64,000 bases of DNA from Paracoccaceae bacterium Fryx2. Lineage in GTDB: Bacteria > Pseudomonadota > Alphaproteobacteria > Rhodobacterales > Rhodobacteraceae. Positions 25,484 to 33,567 of the stretch are shown piece by piece. Position 1 is the stretch's first letter; each line of letters begins with the position of its first letter. The translations under genes were made by a program, and so were the position numbers. The stretch is from contig JAVSGI010000003.1 in NCBI GenBank assembly GCA_032334235.1, positions 248,001-312,000 of the forward strand, read 5' to 3'. The notes below the pieces were generated by a model that saw only the letters and a program-made list of their open reading frames with translations, did no database searches and was not told where the DNA came from.

Positions 25484-26219
25484 GCGGGTCTCCTGTTGCT
25501 TGATGTGCCAGGATCTCTGCGAGCCCGGCTTTGCAGTGAGAATTGGGAAGGGTGAGCGAACACAGAACCGGAATGCACATCCGCTCCTCGCCCTTAAAAT
25601 AGGTGCTGTCATGGGGCACGTGGCCCTCAAAGACGATCATGGACCCCGCCTTCGGCTCCACGGCGTACCAGCCGCCGACATAGGCGTCCGGGTTGTTGCA
25701 GGGCCAGAGCCGTTTGCCGACATTGGCTGGATCGTAAAACCGCACGGCACCACGGTGGAGCGATGTCTCGGGGCAATCGGCGTCCAGCACCACGCGCGGA
25801 TAATAAGTGCAGACGATATCGGTCTGCATATGGGTATGCGCGTTGATGCCCACATTCTCGCGCGAACTGCGGCGCTGCCAGAAGGTGTCCGACATCATCT
25901 GAATGTCGCCCGCATGCTCATAGCCGTAGGCCAGCTGCAGATATTCCCGCACCGCCGCTGCCACCATTTGCGCCAGCACGGCGATGGCCGGATCGCGCCG
26001 GTCCATCAGAAAGTTATGGCGCAGATGGCCCAGATGATTGGTCTGATCGCCAATGTTGCGGCCGTCGCCTGCATTTTGTATCCGGTTTGCCGCAGCGTCC
26101 TCAGCCGCCAGAGCAAAAAGCCGGTCGTTATAGCCTGGCGGCATCTCCCAATGCTTGTGCATGACAAACGCTGGATAGATCATCTGCAACTCGGTGCTGG
26201 TCGCGATTTTTAGGCTCAT
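25473..26219 (-). CDS. 2-oxoglutarate/Fe(II) oxygenase-like protein A
   Basis: 248 residues resembling the 2OG-Fe(II) oxygenases often carried by phages. The likely metal ligands are in INAHTHMQTDIVCTYYPRV (His128 or His130, Asp134) and GSMIVFEGHVPHDSTYF (His200 or His203). Arg213 in ERMCIPVLCSL is a candidate 2-oxoglutarate ligand. It overlaps the upstream tail gene as ATGA and the Cys-rich peptide gene by 11 bp. Protein hydroxylation of the neighbouring peptide or of a tail fibre is plausible, but many phage members have no known substrate. Confidence 0.85.
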   Translation of the reverse strand: MSLKIATSTELQMIYPAFVMHKHWEMPPGYNDRLFALAAEDAAANRIQNAGDGRNIGDQTNHLGHLRHNFLMDRRDPAIAVLAQMVAAAVREYLQLAYGYEHAGDIQMMSDTFWQRRSSRENVGINAHTHMQTDIVCTYYPRVVLDADCPETSLHRGAVRFYDPANVGKRLWPCNNPDAYVGGWYAVEPKAGSMIVFEGHVPHDSTYFKGEERMCIPVLCSLTLPNSHCKAGLAEILAHQATGDPHGV

Positions 26220-26824
26220 GCCACCACCTCAACACGCAGCTTGCCAATGGCTGTGTAATGCTCAGTGTTGATTTTGACCGCGATCACATCGCCAACCGCA
26301 AGGCCTCGGGCCTCGACGCTGATTACGCCATGCCCATTTGCATCCGTGGTAACGCGGCGGCGCGGCAAATAACCGGCATCGGCCTCCAGCTTGAAGGTAG
26401 CGGACCGCATGACGGGGCTGCCGTCCGAGGTCCAGACCAGCTGGAACGGCACATCAACCCGACCATCTGGCGCGACCGTAACCACCTCAGTTGTGACTGC
26501 ATGGAAGTAGAATTGCTTGAACCAGACGCCATCCTTTGGAATGGTTGCATCATCAATCCGCCCGGCAATCACTGTGCCGTTCAACAAGATCGGGTCGGTC
26601 TGACACAGCACCTCAATGCGGGCCTGATCAAAGGGCACGTCAAACGGCAAAAAGACCACCAGCGCATTGGCAATGCCCTCGCGGGCCCGATGCCGGAACG
26701 ACAAATCGATCTTTTCGCGGGCCGATTGCGCAAAGCGGTTGCGCCAGGATAGGGGTCTTCCGCCCTGACCGACCGCGATATCCAGCAAGGAATAATCGAC
26801 GATCTCATCAATGTAGCGCGTCAA
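26216..26824 (-). CDS. Phage tail-associated protein with beta-sandwich C-terminus
   Basis: 202 residues from a TTG codon. Residues 1-75 contain RNRFAQSAREKIDLSFRHRAREGIANALVVFLPFDVPFDQARIEVLCQ. The C-terminal half (115-200) is beta-rich and Ig-like, with GHGVISVEARGLAVGDVIAVKIN. I assign it to the tail by position, not by family. Its 5' region is adjacent to an IS21 insertion. Before insertion its start overlapped the end of the neighbouring gene (now 29401-29714). It overlaps the oxygenase A gene by four bases. Ribosome supply may now depend on read-through from the IS. Confidence 0.65.
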   Translation of the reverse strand: MTRYIDEIVDYSLLDIAVGQGGRPLSWRNRFAQSAREKIDLSFRHRAREGIANALVVFLPFDVPFDQARIEVLCQTDPILLNGTVIAGRIDDATIPKDGVWFKQFYFHAVTTEVVTVAPDGRVDVPFQLVWTSDGSPVMRSATFKLEADAGYLPRRRVTTDANGHGVISVEARGLAVGDVIAVKINTEHYTAIGKLRVEVVA

Positions 26825-26900
26825 CCAGCATGTCCGTGACCGTCAACCACGTTGGCCGGTTTTAGGCCGCTGGGTTGGCGTATCTGGAATTGTTTTTCGC

Positions 26901-27716
26901 TCAGCCTTCTCCTTTGTCCTTGTTGTCGGCGATGGTTGTCGTTGGCGGTCTGCTCAGCGCCTCTTTGTTGGAGGCGGCCGCGCGCTGGCGGAAGCTTTCG
27001 GCATTCATCTCCAGGATCGCTGCGTGATGAACCAGCCGGTCGATGGCGGCGACGGTCATCGCCTTGTCCGGGAAGATCTGGTCCCAGCCGCTGAAGGGCT
27101 GGTTGGCGGCGATGGCGATGCTGCGGCATTCGTAGCGCCGGGCGATCAGCTCGAAGAGCACGCCTGTCTCGGCCTGATCCTTGTGGGCGTAGGTGATGTC
27201 GTCGAGGATGATCAGGTCGAACTTGTCGAGCTTGGCGAGCGCGGCTTCGAGCACCAGATCGCGGCGGGCGGCCTGAAGTCGCTGCACCAGATCGCTGGTG
27301 CGGGTATAGAACACGCGGTGTCCCCGCTCGATCAGGGCATGGCCTATCGCGCAGAGAATGTGCGTTTTGCCCGTGCCGGAATTGCCGATGGCGATCAGGT
27401 TGCCGCCACCCTCCAGCCAGTCGCCGACCGCCAAGGCCTCGATCCGGGCGCGCGGCAGGGTTGGCAGCGCCTTGAAGTCGAAGGTCGCCAGCGTCTTGCC
27501 AGCCGGTAGCTGTGCCTCGTTCATGTGGCGCTGAATGCGGCGCATGTCGCGCTCGGCCAGTTCGTATTCCGCGAGGACAGCCAGAAAGCGGGCAGCGGGC
27601 CAGCCTTCGGTGTCGGCACGGGTGGCGATGTCGGCCCAAAGCTTGTGGAAGCTGGGCAGGCGCAGCGCGGTCAGCATGCCTGGCAGCGTGTGGATGTCGA
27701 TCTCGCGGGAGGTCAT
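26901..27716 (-). CDS. istB: IS21 helper ATPase IstB
   Basis: 271 residues of the DnaA-like AAA family. Walker A is GNSGTGKTH, Walker B is DLIILDDITY, and it has the conserved C-terminal ATTTIADN-type end. IstB assists transposition by shaping target DNA. The start overlaps the istA stop as ATGA. A basic C-terminal tail follows the ATPase domain. The frame is intact. Confidence 0.95.
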   Translation of the reverse strand: MTSREIDIHTLPGMLTALRLPSFHKLWADIATRADTEGWPAARFLAVLAEYELAERDMRRIQRHMNEAQLPAGKTLATFDFKALPTLPRARIEALAVGDWLEGGGNLIAIGNSGTGKTHILCAIGHALIERGHRVFYTRTSDLVQRLQAARRDLVLEAALAKLDKFDLIILDDITYAHKDQAETGVLFELIARRYECRSIAIAANQPFSGWDQIFPDKAMTVAAIDRLVHHAAILEMNAESFRQRAAASNKEALSRPPTTTIADNKDKGEG

Positions 27717-29263
27717 GCGCAGGCTCCCAGAAGGGCATCGAAGCTGTCGAGCGAGGGATGGGCGACGGCAACATCTCTCGGCAGCGCCGTTTGCCGCGGG
27801 TTCAGGCAGGATGCCAGAGGTCCGGGATCGGGCACCCGGCCCGCGTCCAATTCTGCTGCCAGCAGATGTGCCAGTTCCGCCTCGCAGGCCCGGTCGTGGG
27901 CGATGAACAGCAGGTCGACCATGCGGCGGCAGGCGTCGCGGCGGGGCAGATCGCGCTGCAGCACCTTCCAGGCCTCAGCGTATTCGGTTCGCGGGAACAG
28001 GCTGTCGCGGTAGATCGAACTCCACAGGGCTTGCGGTTTGCGCCGCAGCGCATGGATGACGTGATGGTAGTTGATGACATGCACGCGATGGCCATCGCCG
28101 CGACCTCGCGCCCTTGTATGGCTGACGACCAGGGTGCTGCCGAGAAAGGCCTCAAGGCGATCGTCGTAAAGGTGGACCCGCAAGCGCTGCCCGATCAGCT
28201 GCGACGGGGCGCTGTAGAAGATGCTCTTGACCAGAAAGCCGCTGGTGCGGGTGACCGGAACCACGGTCTCTGTAAAGTCGGTGGTGCGCCGGCGCGGCAG
28301 GGGCTTCAGATGCGCCCGTTCCACCTGCGTGGCCGCCGCCCGCTGCCGGTTGCGCCGTGCCACCAGAATGTCGATGAAGCGGCGGTAGTCCTCAATGCTG
28401 GCGAAGTCGCGGCTGCCGCGCAGGATCAGCGCCTGTTCGATGGCCTTCTTCAGGTGCCGGTTCTGGGATTCCACCGCGCCGTTCTCATGAGCTTCCCCGC
28501 GGTTGTTGCGACTGGCCTCCATGCCGTAATGGCCGACGAAGGCATTGTAGCGCGTGGTGATATCCTGGCGCTGGTCAGCCGTCAGGTTGCGGAAAGCGGC
28601 CGAGAGGCTGTCGGTGCGATGCTCCTGTGGTGCCCCGCCGAGCGACCAGAGCGCCTGCTGCAGGTTCTCGGCCAGGGCCGTGAAGCTCTCCCCGCCCAGG
28701 ACCACCCCGACATGCTCCCACCGGCTGTAGACCATGACGAAGTGGTAGAGCAGATGCGGGAATAGCTGGCCCGCGATCGTCACCTCCAGCTCCTCGGCAT
28801 GAGTGAAGTCGGACTGGGCCATGCGGCCCGGCTCCGGCGTCTGGCGGAAGATGATGTCGCGCTCGGGCCCGTTCAACGCCCGCCACTGCCGCACCCGCCG
28901 TTCCAGGGTGCGCCGGATCCGGTCATCGGGGAAGGCCAGCGGATGCAGGCCCTGAAGGTGGCGCAGCAGGGTGACGGCCTGCAAGGCGCTGTCCCTCTCC
29001 AGCAAGGGAAGGATGTCGCCCTCCCAAAAGCCTTCGAGGGGATCGGCCACCGTGCGCCCGTGAACGATCTTGCGGTTCGAGGGCAGCGTCGGATTGGCAT
29101 CGAACCGTCGGGCCGTGCGCTCACTGAACCCGGCGCGGGCGGCCGACGTGCGCTGACTGTGATATCGGAGGTCGGACATGTATAATCTCAATTGCTGGTC
29201 GTTGATGGGTTTGTAGGCCAACCCGGATCCTCCGTTTGACGGCAGAGGAACCCGGCTTACCAA
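27713..29263 (-). CDS. istA: IS21 transposase IstA
   Basis: 516 residues. There is an N-terminal helix-turn-helix (SERTARRFDANPTLPS) and a DDE core with MAQSDFTHAEELEVTI around the first Asp, followed by LGGAPQEHRTDSLSAAF and ENGAVESQNRHLKKAIEQAL. The start is uncertain; the strongest family match begins near 29200. It forms a two-gene operon with istB. The frame is intact, so this copy may still be active. Confidence 0.94.
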   Translation of the reverse strand: MVSRVPLPSNGGSGLAYKPINDQQLRLYMSDLRYHSQRTSAARAGFSERTARRFDANPTLPSNRKIVHGRTVADPLEGFWEGDILPLLERDSALQAVTLLRHLQGLHPLAFPDDRIRRTLERRVRQWRALNGPERDIIFRQTPEPGRMAQSDFTHAEELEVTIAGQLFPHLLYHFVMVYSRWEHVGVVLGGESFTALAENLQQALWSLGGAPQEHRTDSLSAAFRNLTADQRQDITTRYNAFVGHYGMEASRNNRGEAHENGAVESQNRHLKKAIEQALILRGSRDFASIEDYRRFIDILVARRNRQRAAATQVERAHLKPLPRRRTTDFTETVVPVTRTSGFLVKSIFYSAPSQLIGQRLRVHLYDDRLEAFLGSTLVVSHTRARGRGDGHRVHVINYHHVIHALRRKPQALWSSIYRDSLFPRTEYAEAWKVLQRDLPRRDACRRMVDLLFIAHDRACEAELAHLLAAELDAGRVPDPGPLASCLNPRQTALPRDVAVAHPSLDSFDALLGACA

Positions 29264-29400
29264 CCCGCAGCGACCAGCACCTTCCCCGAAATCAATCAGG
29301 CCGGTGCGGCTGCCCTCCAGACGGGCATGCCCGTCTTCCGTTCAGCCCCACCGGCCAAGGTGGTTGTCGGCACCGGCCAAGATGGTTGTCGCTGAACACA

Positions 29401-29714
29401 TCAACGCCGTTCATACCATCGGCAAAAATATAGGACCGTCCCTTGTAGATCGCCCCGGCGTCCGTGCCCGGCAGATCAGGGATCAGGGTTTCATTGTGCG
29501 CAAGATCCACAAAGCCCGCCTTGTTGCCAAAGGCAGGCGGCACCTCAAGGAGTGCCTTTAAATCCGCCCACGCCATGACACCGGCCATGCCAGTGCCAGA
29601 TCCTGCGGGCACGCGTTCAAAAACAGCAATCCCGGCATAATCCGGCTTGATATCAACCGCGTAATGCAGCGCCCCACCGCAATTGGTGATGGCAAAGAGT
29701 CCGATCTCGATCAC
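29401..29714 (-). pseudogene. Small phage tail-region protein, 3' end cut by IS21
   Basis: About 105 native residues: it opens IEIGLFAITNCGGALHYAVDI and contains YAGIAVFERVPAGSGTG and YKGRSYIFADGMNGVD. Joining the flanks across the IS21 suggests the original gene ended just a few codons later (ALH then stop). The damage is therefore small, but the frame now reads on into the IS for about 35 residues. Function is unknown; its place after the fibre genes suggests a tail-fibre assembly or tip protein. Confidence 0.6.
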
Positions 29715-30304
29715 GGTGCATTCCTTTTCAGCTGTTCGACCTCTACAGCGAGGTCCTTGATGGCCTCGACCAACAGGCCGATGAGATTTCCATACGCGAG
29801 GCGCAACACGCCCTCGGCCTCGACCACGGCTTCCGGGGCCACGCGCTGCACATCTTGCGCGATCAGACCCATCTGCCGTCTGTCCGAGCCCCGCATTTGG
29901 AAGGTCACGCCGGTGAGCCTGTGCAATTTGCCAAGTGCATCCGGGATCGGGGTGATTTCAGATTTGAGCCGCAGATCGGAGGTGGTGACAAAATCGGGTG
30001 CAATCACGGCGCCTGTGAAGCTTGCCCCCGCCAGCTGCGCAAAGGCGCTGGCTTGGATCCCGTCGAGAAGATCGGCGTTCAGGCCCGATCCGGGTCCATC
30101 TTGGGCCAGCACCTTGGCAAAGAGCTCGGCGTCGCTCAGCGCTGCGGTTGTCACATCGACGATGCTCTCCACCCCGCTTGTGCTTTTCTTGAGATAGAGC
30201 TTTCCATCGGTCACGTTGACCGCCAACTCACCTGCAACCAGCTGCGCGGTCGTTGGCACGCGCCCTGCCACGGTGGTGTGTTTGACCAAGAGCGTGTTTG
30301 CCAT
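29711..30304 (-). CDS. Tail fibre with C-terminal S74-type chaperone domain
   Basis: 197 residues. The N-terminus (MANTLLVKHTTVAGRVPTTA...LAVNVTDGKLYLKK) is a common phage fibre repeat. The C-terminal 95 residues begin with SDLRLKSEITPIPDALGKLHRLTGVTF and contain MGLIAQDVQRVAPEAV. This is the intramolecular chaperone (peptidase S74) domain that trimerises and is cut from phage fibres after the SD motif. It overlaps the next gene by four bases. It is shorter than most S74 fibres, so it may be a short tail fibre. Confidence 0.9.
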   Translation of the reverse strand: MANTLLVKHTTVAGRVPTTAQLVAGELAVNVTDGKLYLKKSTSGVESIVDVTTAALSDAELFAKVLAQDGPGSGLNADLLDGIQASAFAQLAGASFTGAVIAPDFVTTSDLRLKSEITPIPDALGKLHRLTGVTFQMRGSDRRQMGLIAQDVQRVAPEAVVEAEGVLRLAYGNLIGLLVEAIKDLAVEVEQLKRNAP

Positions 30305-30306
30305 GA

Positions 30307-31551
30307 TCAGAACGTACCCCCGTCTAGCGCAATGCCGTTGATCGTACCGCCGGTGATGGCGACAGCGTTTGCGGCTTGCGTGGCCATGCTGCCAAGCCCG
30401 AGGTTTGCGCGCGACGTCGTCTTATTGGGCAGGTCTGCGAGGTTTGACGCGGAAGCCAGCTTGCCTGCCAAAGCATTGGTCACGGTGGCCGCAAAATTCG
30501 GATCATCGCCCAAAGACGCTGCCAACTGGTTCAGCGTGTCCAAAGCACCCGGGGCCGCATCAATCAGCGCCCCGATGGCAGCTGTGACAAACCCTGTCGT
30601 CGCTAGCTGTGCGGTATTAGTGCCAGAGGCTGCGGTTGGTGCTGTGGGTGTGCCGGTCAGGCCCGGCGAGGCAAGCGGGGCTTTGGCATCAAGCGCTGTC
30701 TGAAGACTGGTCACCTGCGAGATCGGATGGCTGTGGGTTGAAGGCGTAAAGCTGGTGGGCTTGCCTGTAACACCTGCCCAAGGCACAGCGTCGGCCAGTT
30801 CGGCCGTATCGACCTTGCCATTGCTGTTGGTGTCATAGGTTGTGGCCAGCATATCGCCGGGACCAAAGGCAACGATGGCCTGCTGCACAAAGGCCGTGGT
30901 TGCGAGCTGGGCTGTGCTGGTTCCGGTGTTGGCGGTCGGTGCGATGGGCACGCCCGTCAGGGCAGGCGATGCCAAGGGCGCTTTGGCGTCCAGCGCTCCT
31001 TGTAGCCCGTCCACGTTGGCAATGATGTGGTTGTGGCTGTCATCGGCCACGGCCGCCGTCAGGGTCACATTGGCCGCGCCATCAAAGCTGATCGCGCCCG
31101 AAAGATCGCCAGCCAGTGCAATTGTCCGCGCCGTCGCGAGTTTGCTTGCCGAGACGGCATTGGCCGATGCGCCGAGTTTGCCGTCGAGCGCACCCTGCAA
31201 GCCCGTCACACTGCCAATAATGTGGCCATGCGCAGCTTCGGCTTTGGCGGCAAGCCCCGCATCAAATTGCGATTTGCGCACCAGATCCGTCGCGCCACTG
31301 GCGTCTTGGGAGGACTTTGGAACGAGGGTGAAGGTTTTGGAGCCAGCGAGGGTCTGTGCACCGGTCAAGGCAACAAACGACCCCGCACCCGCAAGGGCCG
31401 CGATGGTGGTCGCATTGCCGGTGCCATCGTCCCCCTTGCCAACATAAAGCGTATCATCGACCTCGTTATGGGCAAGCTCGCCCGATTTAAGCGCTGCAGG
31501 TGCGCCTGCCACGCCGGAGCCGCGGCGCTTGAGCTGGATCGTATTGGCCAT
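30307..31551 (-). CDS. Phage tail fibre protein, repeat-rich
   Basis: 414 residues. The start MANTIQLKRRGSGVAGAPAALKSGELAHNEVDDTLYVG is the common fibre N-terminus. The middle has at least three repeats of a block like SHNHIIANVDGLQGALDAKAPLASPALTGVP.APTA, typical of fibre shafts. The C-terminus is Gly/Ala-rich and short (GTINGIALDGGTF). The ribosome site is masked by the preceding gene's stop. It is likely a receptor-binding or shaft component. Confidence 0.88.
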   Translation of the reverse strand: MANTIQLKRRGSGVAGAPAALKSGELAHNEVDDTLYVGKGDDGTGNATTIAALAGAGSFVALTGAQTLAGSKTFTLVPKSSQDASGATDLVRKSQFDAGLAAKAEAAHGHIIGSVTGLQGALDGKLGASANAVSASKLATARTIALAGDLSGAISFDGAANVTLTAAVADDSHNHIIANVDGLQGALDAKAPLASPALTGVPIAPTANTGTSTAQLATTAFVQQAIVAFGPGDMLATTYDTNSNGKVDTAELADAVPWAGVTGKPTSFTPSTHSHPISQVTSLQTALDAKAPLASPGLTGTPTAPTAASGTNTAQLATTGFVTAAIGALIDAAPGALDTLNQLAASLGDDPNFAATVTNALAGKLASASNLADLPNKTTSRANLGLGSMATQAANAVAITGGTINGIALDGGTF

Positions 31552-31778
31552 CAGAAAAATCCTCCGTTGATGGGCGCGTCGGTGGGCAGAATGGTCACGC
31601 CAGGCTCACCCTGATTGCCTTGCGCGCCTTGGGGTCCGCGCAAACCGTCTGGCCCGGGCAGACCCAGCAGGCGGACAGACACCGGTGCTGTGGCCAGGCG
31701 CAGGGTGATTGGCGACAGGGCCGAGACGCGAATGCGAATGGGCCCGGTCTGGAGCCGGAGATCGAGCGCGGCTGTCAT
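31551..31778 (-). CDS. Short collagen-like phage protein
   Basis: 75 residues. A beta-rich N-terminus (LRLQTGPIRIRVSALSPITLRL) is followed by six Gly-X-Y collagen-like triplets (GLPGPDGLRGPQGAQGNQGE). Such repeats occur in trimeric phage fibres. The stop overlaps the fibre start by one base (the shared A), so they may assemble together. Confidence 0.75.
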   Translation of the reverse strand: MTAALDLRLQTGPIRIRVSALSPITLRLATAPVSVRLLGLPGPDGLRGPQGAQGNQGEPGVTILPTDAPINGGFF

Positions 31779-31782
31779 GGCG

Positions 31783-32145
31783 TCAAAGTCCCCGCGTCAC
31801 CGGTTGCTGAACCGGGATTTCCAGCGAGAAGCCAAGCGGGCGCTCCGGGGTGAGATCCGTGCGGATAAAATCCACAACCACACTGCCGGGAATGAGGGCG
31901 GCCGTCACATCCGCTGCCACCACAATCTCGAGGGTCCGCTCATCGTGACGCAGCGCGCTGCCGTTCGCCGTTGAGAGGGTGGCAAGGACTGTGCTGTCGG
32001 TTACCGTAGAGCGCAGCTGTCCCGTGAAGGTGGCCGCTTCAGGAAAAAGATCAGCCTCAGCCTGAAGCTGTAGGCGGTATTCATAGCCGATCAGAATGAC
32101 TGGACCTTCCAGCGTGGAGACCCTGCTCAGAGACAGACCTGTCAT
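31783..32145 (-). CDS. Hypothetical phage structural protein
   Basis: About 120 residues from MTGLSLSRVSTLEGPV. The sequence is beta-rich (VILIGYEYRLQLQAEADLFPEAATFTGQLRS and GSVVVDFIRTDLTPERP). It lies between the spanin and collagen-like genes and overlaps the outer spanin gene as ATGA. I do not recognise it. It could be a baseplate or fibre attachment protein. Confidence 0.65.
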   Translation of the reverse strand: MTGLSLSRVSTLEGPVILIGYEYRLQLQAEADLFPEAATFTGQLRSTVTDSTVLATLSTANGSALRHDERTLEIVVAADVTAALIPGSVVVDFIRTDLTPERPLGFSLEIPVQQPVTRGL

Positions 32146-32342
32146 GGCCGCCACCCGCAAAGCCGCGCGCCGGTCTCGTTATGGGTCAGGATTTGGAATG
32201 CAGTGCCATCCGTCAGCTGATCTTCGCGCGAGGGCATGATTGGCTCGGCCCAATCGCAATCGGCGGGGGCGCGCAGATCAATCCCGCATCCAGCGAGTAA
32301 GACGGCGCTTGCGCTCAGCGTCAGGCAAAACCTCAAGCTCAT
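32142..32342 (-). CDS. Outer-membrane spanin lipoprotein (Rz1-like)
   Basis: A 66-residue protein starting MSLRFCLTLSASAVLLAGCG, a lipoprotein signal with the lipobox LLAGC. The mature part (CGIDLRAPADCDWAEPIMP...) is short, as in phage o-spanins, which link to the inner-membrane spanin to disrupt the outer membrane at lysis. The gene overlaps the 3' part of the inner-spanin gene in a different frame, the arrangement seen in lambda Rz/Rz1. Confidence 0.82.
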   Translation of the reverse strand: MSLRFCLTLSASAVLLAGCGIDLRAPADCDWAEPIMPSREDQLTDGTAFQILTHNETGARLCGWRP

Positions 32343-32526
32343 GGCGGATGTCCTTTGCAATGGTGAGAGAGCGAATGCGGGCCTCTGCCTGTTTGACAGC
32401 AAGATGCGCGCGCGCCTCCGCCCGACCTCGGGCGAAGGCAATCCAAAGGGCGCAGATCGCAATCGCCGCCAGCGCCAGACCCAAGCGCAGCCAGGTCCCC
32501 AAACGGAGCATTGCAGCCACGATCAT
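32278..32526 (-). CDS. Inner-membrane spanin (Rz-like)
   Basis: 82 residues with one N-terminal membrane segment (about 10-32, LGTWLRLGLALAAIAICALWIAF) and a charged coiled-coil domain (ARAHLAVKQAEARIRSLTIAKDIRHELEVLPDAERKRRLTRWMRD). This is the i-spanin topology. The gene overlaps the endolysin gene by four bases (ATGA at 32523-32526), and the outer spanin starts within it in another frame. It belongs to the lysis cassette. Confidence 0.85.
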   Translation of the reverse strand: MIVAAMLRLGTWLRLGLALAAIAICALWIAFARGRAEARAHLAVKQAEARIRSLTIAKDIRHELEVLPDAERKRRLTRWMRD

Positions 32527-33455
32527 GGTGTTTTTCCCAACCGGTGATCCTCGATCCGAGCGGCACGGGATTTAACCGCAAAGACGATGATGGCGAGGAA
32601 AAGCACGGCACCCAGTAGGGGGAGGACCGTGGCTGCATGCGCCCCAAGCCCAACCAAGTCCAACACCCGGGTCGCGAGATCGCGCCCATCTTCGGCTTGT
32701 GTGATCAGAGGCGCCAGATCAGTCAGGGCAATCCCCGCTGACCCGGCAGTACCGAGCGCGATCTGCGCATTGGCGGCGGTGACAATGCGCGAGGCGGCTG
32801 GCTGCCCAGATGCGCGCTCGGAGCTGACCGCGCGCGGCTTTGCGGTCTCCAGCGCTGCGACAAAAGCGGCGTCAATCACCGGCTCCAGCGGCAGGCCGTG
32901 GTCAGCGCGAAAGGCCAGAACAGCGCCCCTTGTGCGACTGCCCATTACACCATCAACCGCGCCCACTTCATGATAACCAAGATCGCGCAACATCGATTGC
33001 ACTGCCTTGATCGGGGGCGGACGCCTCGATCCGGAAGCTGGCGCGCGCCGAAGACCGATCAGCTTTGAGACCGGATAGCGCTGCACGCTGACCGCATCAC
33101 CCTGATTGCCGCCCAAGGCAAACAGCCACTTGCCTTCAACACAGTCGATAAAAAAGACATGGCCCTGCCAGGCCGAGGTGCCACGCGGGATGATGCCAAT
33201 ATCGCCCGGACGCACTGCGGCGAGATCCACAGCCTCACCCCAGTCCAGATAAGAGCGCGCGGTCAGTTTGCGGGTAGAGCGGATCCCAGCCTTCTCAAGG
33301 CAATGCCCCACAAAGGCCGCACACCAGGCCATGTCGTCGTGCTCGACCCAATCTTGGCCGATGGTCGCGTACATCTCGATGATTTTGGGGTTGTTTGCGG
33401 CTCCCGGTCCTTCGGTGGTGCCAATGTAGCTTTGGGCGATTTCAAAAGCGGTCAT
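32523..33455 (-). CDS. Phage endolysin, CHAP/NlpC-like plus peptidoglycan-binding domain
   Basis: 310 residues. An N-terminal amidase/endopeptidase domain of the TIGR02594 type has the catalytic Cys45 in DDMAWCAAFVG and His99 in GHVFFID. A peptidoglycan-binding domain (about 145-205) includes IKAVQSMLRDLGYHEVGAVDGVMG. The C-terminus has a strongly hydrophobic segment (about 272-300), so it is membrane-tethered, which is uncommon for a soluble endolysin. It precedes the two spanin genes and follows the holin. Confidence 0.9.
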   Translation of the reverse strand: MTAFEIAQSYIGTTEGPGAANNPKIIEMYATIGQDWVEHDDMAWCAAFVGHCLEKAGIRSTRKLTARSYLDWGEAVDLAAVRPGDIGIIPRGTSAWQGHVFFIDCVEGKWLFALGGNQGDAVSVQRYPVSKLIGLRRAPASGSRRPPPIKAVQSMLRDLGYHEVGAVDGVMGSRTRGAVLAFRADHGLPLEPVIDAAFVAALETAKPRAVSSERASGQPAASRIVTAANAQIALGTAGSAGIALTDLAPLITQAEDGRDLATRVLDLVGLGAHAATVLPLLGAVLFLAIIVFAVKSRAARIEDHRLGKTP

Positions 33456-33567
33456 GTCGTTGTCCCATGCAAAAGGAAACGCCGCCCGAGATTGGGCGGC
33501 GCTTGGGGTCTTGGTGTTTGTGCAAATGTGTCAGAACACGCGCCGGAGCACGTGCCAGAACGGGCAA

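Larger units (their letters stand above)
26826..29400 (-). mobile_element. IS21-family element, first copy
   Basis: A 2575-bp element with istA and istB, flanked by the 5-bp direct repeat TCAAC (26821-26825 and 29401-29405). Both ends carry the imperfect terminal repeats of the family, sharing a CAACCA.CTTGGCC block, and the right end holds a second copy of this block. It is inserted at the junction of two overlapping late genes of prophage module B. Confidence 0.85.

Noticed and set aside
27512-28765. Plus-strand open frame of about 417 codons
   Set aside because: Antisense to IstA and IstB of the first IS21.
30307-31551. Repeats in the fibre gene as a CRISPR-like array
   Set aside because: The repeats are in-frame, imperfect and protein-level; no constant repeat with unique spacers exists.
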